Source: Strigops habroptila (taxonomy: Eukaryota; Chordata; Aves; Psittaciformes; Psittacidae). Taken from it: a stretch of 64,000 nt of DNA. Of the stretch, positions 59,901 to 64,000 are shown one piece after another. Location: positions 41,650,420-41,714,419 of the forward strand of contig NC_044284.2 in NCBI RefSeq assembly GCF_004027225.2, read 5' to 3'. The notes beneath the pieces are model-generated. The model saw only the letters and a program-made list of their open reading frames with translations, was not told the origin of the DNA and did no database searches. The position numbers and the translations under genes are program-made. The first letter of the stretch is position 1. Every line of letters starts with the position of its first letter.

Positions 59901-62900
59901 AGTGACTGGAGTTGAGATAAGCTTCATCAAGAGGAGAGAGATGCCAAAAAAGCTACTCACCATTATAAGCCTTTTCCCTGTTGCTCGTACACATCTCTGC
60001 CTCCTGCAGCGAGAAGCCCTCCCTGCCTGCCTGCTGGCAGGAGGATCCCATTTGGATCTGTTTAGACATCATTTCACTAATATTGTTGTTTATCATGTGT
60101 TGGAGCTGTGCCTAACAGCCTGAGCAGCCCCGGGGGGTGCCAGCTGCCTGGTGTGGTGCATGCCTCTGTGCTCCCTGGGCAGCATCAGCCCTCATGAAAG
60201 CATCACTGGGGCTCCCTGGGGAGAGTTGTCACCTGCTCTTGGCTTTGCTCAGAGCATCTTTAGCTTCCTTGGTGTCTTCACATAAAGCTGGGGCAGGCTG
60301 GTAATGTGGGTGTTTTCTAAGAACCTGGCACAATGAGTGTGTAGTCACCCCCACTGCAGTGTTAAGGTCACCTTGCAGTAATGTGGCCTCAAATCCATGG
60401 GCAGTGATGGGGGCCAGAGCCTGCTGGGTGAGCCATTGTCTCTCAGAAAATCCCTTGGTTAAAGGTTTGGAAAATAAAATCCAGTTTGTTTCTGGATGTC
60501 AAAGCAAATGGAAAGGACGCTGCATGCTAAATGTCATCAAAGCAGGTGAATTAGGCTCGAGTAGCAGTATGTGATGAAGAGGACAGGAGACCAAAATGCT
60601 GCTGCTGTGTAACCTGGACCCATTTCTGTGCAGTACTCAGGGTGGGGAAGCAGTGGCATGGAGAGGAATAGAGACTGCTTTGGAAAAACCACCAAGCCAT
60701 GGCTGAAACACACCTGGGTGAGGCCTGGGGCTGGGGAGGAGCAGCAAGCGGGTATTAAGGGACTTTGCTTCTGCTTTTATTTATTCTGGAATAACACGCC
60801 CTGTTCTGGTCTGCAATCAGGGGGATGCTGAGAAGTTAGCTTGGAGCAAATTCAAAAGCATGATTAAAGGTTTATTGAGAAAAATGCTGCACAGCTGGAG
60901 ACCTGGTATATTTGGACCTCCACGGGAGGGTAACTTGATCTCTGGCTCTTAAAAGCTTGTAGCAATCTTAGGGTGAGGATTTGCCCATCCTGCCCAAGCA
61001 TGAGGAAGATGGTGTGCTTTTTGGAGGAGATGGGAAGATGCCACCCAGATGATGGACCTGTGGGTGATGCTGCTGGGCTGCCCACCCAGGGACTCTGGTT
61101 CTGGTCTCTCTCCAAACCCTCCTGATCAGCTGCAGCTTTCAGACACAGAACAGGGGTGGATCTGGGGAGGTACCTCAGCTGGGGTGTTGCTGTAGGCATG
61201 AGCTATGGGAACAGGTGAGGAGGTAACTGGGCAGTGCAGCAGGAGCATCCTTGGTCTGGTCCAGCAATGACACCCCAGGGCGCTTGTTTAGGTTGTGTTT
61301 CCCCATGTGTGGACCAAAGAGCTTTGCAAACACAGGCTATTGCAAGGAGCTAATTGACTTTCCATCATATTCTCCGGTCTCTTTGTGAGTGAAATGACTA
61401 AAACGCAGCCGCAGGCTTCCCAGTAAACAATGAGCAGTTGGTTTCACATGGCTCCCTGTCAAAAATCCCAAACTGGAAAGGCAGGAAAACAAACAATCAG
61501 ATCAGAAAGAAATGGGTTTTTGGCACCGATTCCCGCCATGTTGACTGGGCTGTGAGACAGTCCCTGTGAAATGGCTTAGATTTTAGTGAAACAGCTCAGA
61601 CACAAATAAGGGGCTGGGAGAAATGGATTAAAATTGTGTGTTTAAGCCCAGGTGTCTGCAGTTGGAGAGGAGCATGGCAAAGGTATGGGTCCCTGCGTGC
61701 TTTCCAGATGGCAGATTTTAAATACAAGAGGCATAGTTATACCCTGGGTACTGAAGCAGAACAAGTGCCAGGAAAATATATACTTCAGCTAAAAGGTGGG
61801 AGTTTGGAAATCAAGAGCAGCACTTGTTTTGTAACAGAAATATAAACTATTTGTTTGAGGTGGAGCAGCAGGCAGGGTAAAGGTGTCTCCTCTGTGGGCT
61901 CAGCTTTCCCAGTGACAGGTCAGGACTGCCACCTCTCTGGTCATTTAACTCAATTGACAAAAATTGGCCAGAGCATCCAGGGGGAATTTGTTCATACCAT
62001 TTCCTGCAGTTTGCAATAGCCAATGTTTCTTGATCATCCCATTCAGGCTGCAGCTTCCCTGCAATTCAGCTAGCCAGAAGAGTGGTCCCAAAGGGGAGAG
62101 GTCCATACTTTTGTCTGCCTCCCACTCCACTGTGTTATTTTTCTTTTTCTTTTGCAGCACAGTCTTCGAAATTTCTGCTAGTGAAAAGTTTTTTCCGGGG
62201 AGGACTGTCTGGTTTTAGAAAGTTCCTACTCTGGGAAAGTTTAGTCTCACTTTACATAAACACCCTAAGATTTAGGCCATTTTTCTTCTTTCAGTCCTTG
62301 TTACAGTGCTCACATTATTGCAAGAGAGTACATATCATTAAATATGTTTCAAGTTTCACAGTCTTTCCTGTTGTTGAACAGAAGTGTGTAATTTGGCATA
62401 TGCAGGTCCTTGGGAACAAACCTTAATGGGGTATCGGTGCAGCATTGGGGAGTGTGTGGCACTTACTGGAATGTACTTTTGTTCCCACCCTGAGGCAGTT
62501 TCACGGGTTTCTGAGAGCTTACCAGCCGTGGGAGTCACAGCAAACCTTACCCAGTTTCTCTTCCTCATGGCAATTGCAACTTCTTTTCTCCAGGAGAGCA
62601 ACACTTGCTCCCCATGAAGGTCCATGGCTTTCTGGTGGGTGTCTCCAGCTCTCACGTCTCAATGGGGCCAGCAGACAATTTGGCAGTTCACATACGTGCA
62701 CTTCCAGCAGCTGTCCTCTGCTGGGTTGGAGGCTTTGCTAAATGCATGTGGCTCCTTTGTTTCTAAAGATGCTTTCAGGTGGCCTGTGCTTCATGTCCTC
62801 TTGTCTCTTTAGCTCTGTTTAAAATACACACATGTCTATTTAGTAGAAAAATACACAAATCAACTTGAAAGCGATGAGCATGAAACTCAAGAAATGAGGC

Positions 62901-63470
62901 ACATGTCCAACAAAACAAGGAGCTGCACTTTCTGACTCACACTAGCCAACTTTACAGATACTGATGACCCAGAGGGAGTGCAGGGTGGATGATGTCCTCA
63001 TACTGCAGCTCACCTGGGAATGGATGTGGTACTTGCACAGTAGCCCCTGATGTGCTGTGGGTCCTAAGCACAGGAGACGGACAGATGCTGGGCAAAACCT
63101 GGATGTTTTTTCACCGCAGCACAGCCCTGAGCCTGTGTCAGGGACAGCAGGCTGAGATGCTCTATTTCCTGCAACACCGTGGACATTGCAGAAGGCAGAG
63201 GCAGAATTAACCTGGATTGGGGGCATAGTGCAGGGCTGGGCAAGAGGTGGTCTGCATCACTCACAAAAAAAGTTGCTGCTCCCCTTATGCTTGGCAGAAA
63301 CCAGTGCTAAAAACCCATGGCAGGAGTATACCTTGCAAGGGATCCTTTCCCTTGTCTCAAAATGGGAGCTGCTTTATCAGCCCACCTCATCAGCGTTGAC
63401 CTGCTCTCAAATCCCAGCAGCTCCCCAGCATCTATCCTGAAGCTTAAATAATCTTTGCTATTGAGGTTGG
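50900..63470. other. intergenic, no gene seen
   Basis: Unique sequence with alternating GC-rich and AT-rich stretches. AT-rich, repeat-free stretches at about 50930-51055, 59260-59420 and 61320-61520 look like candidate conserved non-coding elements. In human the next gene on this side is CACNA1E, but no calcium-channel exon is visible. Confidence 0.5.
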
Positions 63471-63474
63471 TGGC

Positions 63475-63488
63475 TTTTTTTTTTTTTT
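63475..63488. repeat. poly-T run (14)
   Basis: A homopolymer next to the 3' side of the minus-strand CR1 fragment. Confidence 0.9.
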
Positions 63489-63494
63489 CTGTTT

Positions 63495-63668
63495 TCCCCT
63501 AGTGTCTAAACTACAATTTACAACCCATTACTTCTTGTCCTGTTCCCTGGGGGGATGCAGTGCAATTTATTCCTGCACCCTTTGTAGCAACCTTTTACAT
63601 AATTGAAGACTGCTATCATGTCTCTTCTGCTTTCTGATTTCCAGGCTAGACAAATACAGTTCTTTTGG
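63495..63668 (-). mobile_element. CR1 LINE fragment, minus strand
   Basis: Read on the minus strand it gives TTTGTCTAGCCTGGAAATCA, then AGACATGATAGCAGTCTTCA, AAAGGTTGCTACAAAG and GACAAGAAGTAATGGGTTGT. These are hallmark CR1 segments upstream of the 3' untranslated region. Both ends are missing and divergence is moderate, so this is an older copy than the one at 28.2 kb. Confidence 0.82.
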
Positions 63669-63676
63669 GGCTTCTT

Positions 63677-63696
63677 CCCCCCCCCCCCCCCCCCCC
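63677..63696. repeat. poly-C run (20)
   Basis: Twenty C in a row next to the CR1 fragment. It is probably unstable and the length may be inexact in the assembly. Confidence 0.9.
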
Positions 63697-63699
63697 GGT

Positions 63700-64000
63700 T
63701 GTGTTTTGCTGCCGTTTGTATGCTTGCTTTACTGCCCTCTGAACTGTCTCCAATTAGTTCACACCCGAAGGGTTTGTGGCTCTACGTGCAGGAAGGAGGG
63801 GGAGAAAAGCTAGTTGGGCTTTTGTGCTGCATGGAAAGAAAGCAATATCAAAAAGCTAGAGGTCCTTGGCGTTACTCTTCACAGTGCTGCTATACAGGAA
63901 TAATTGGTTAGCAAGTGAGCACTGAACATAGATCAAGTCCAGGTAGTGTCTGCAAATGAAACGGTGCTGGATTTGAGCTTAGGTGTCTCTGGGTGCTCTA
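63700..64000. other. window end, no gene seen
   Basis: Unique sequence without coding features. Confidence 0.5.

Overview
The window reads as vertebrate nuclear DNA, most likely from a bird. The reasons are CR1-type LINE fragments as the only interspersed repeats I recognise, no SINEs, short introns, strong CpG islands, and the gene order KIAA1614 (+), STX6 (-), IER5 (+). This is the order of human 1q25.3, but without MR1, an MHC class I-like gene known only from therian mammals. The species cannot be read from the sequence.

From left to right: 1-1.9 kb is non-coding upstream DNA. KIAA1614 runs from about 2.0 to 11.27 kb on the + strand. I could chain ten coding exons with fully consistent intron phases (3081 nt, 1026 residues plus stop), ending in a PDZ-like domain. 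STX6 (syntaxin-6, a Qc-SNARE of the trans-Golgi network and endosomes) runs on the - strand from a CpG-island promoter near 26.6 kb to a polyadenylation signal near 12.29 kb. All eight coding exons join exactly (765 nt, 254 residues). Its second intron is a U12-type AT-AC intron with a textbook 5' site and branch point. The two genes are convergent, with about 1 kb between their 3' ends.

From 26.8 to 36.2 kb there is no gene, one clear 5'-truncated CR1 (about 28.15-28.51 kb) and a weaker older one. IER5, an intronless immediate-early gene, lies at 36.5-37.3 kb in a large CpG island, with a TATA box and two inverted CCAAT boxes. From 38 to 64 kb I see no gene. This is the start of the IER5-CACNA1E interval, with scattered AT-rich stretches that could be conserved non-coding elements and a minus-strand CR1 fragment at about 63.5 kb.

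The three genes are unrelated in function: an orphan PDZ protein, a membrane-fusion SNARE and a transcriptional co-regulator. They share ancient synteny rather than a pathway. No previously undescribed system is evident. The most notable items are the AT-AC intron in STX6, a perfect-armed hairpin in STX6 intron 5, the PDZ-like end of KIAA1614, and a possible second promoter of KIAA1614 with clustered OTX/CRX-type sites.
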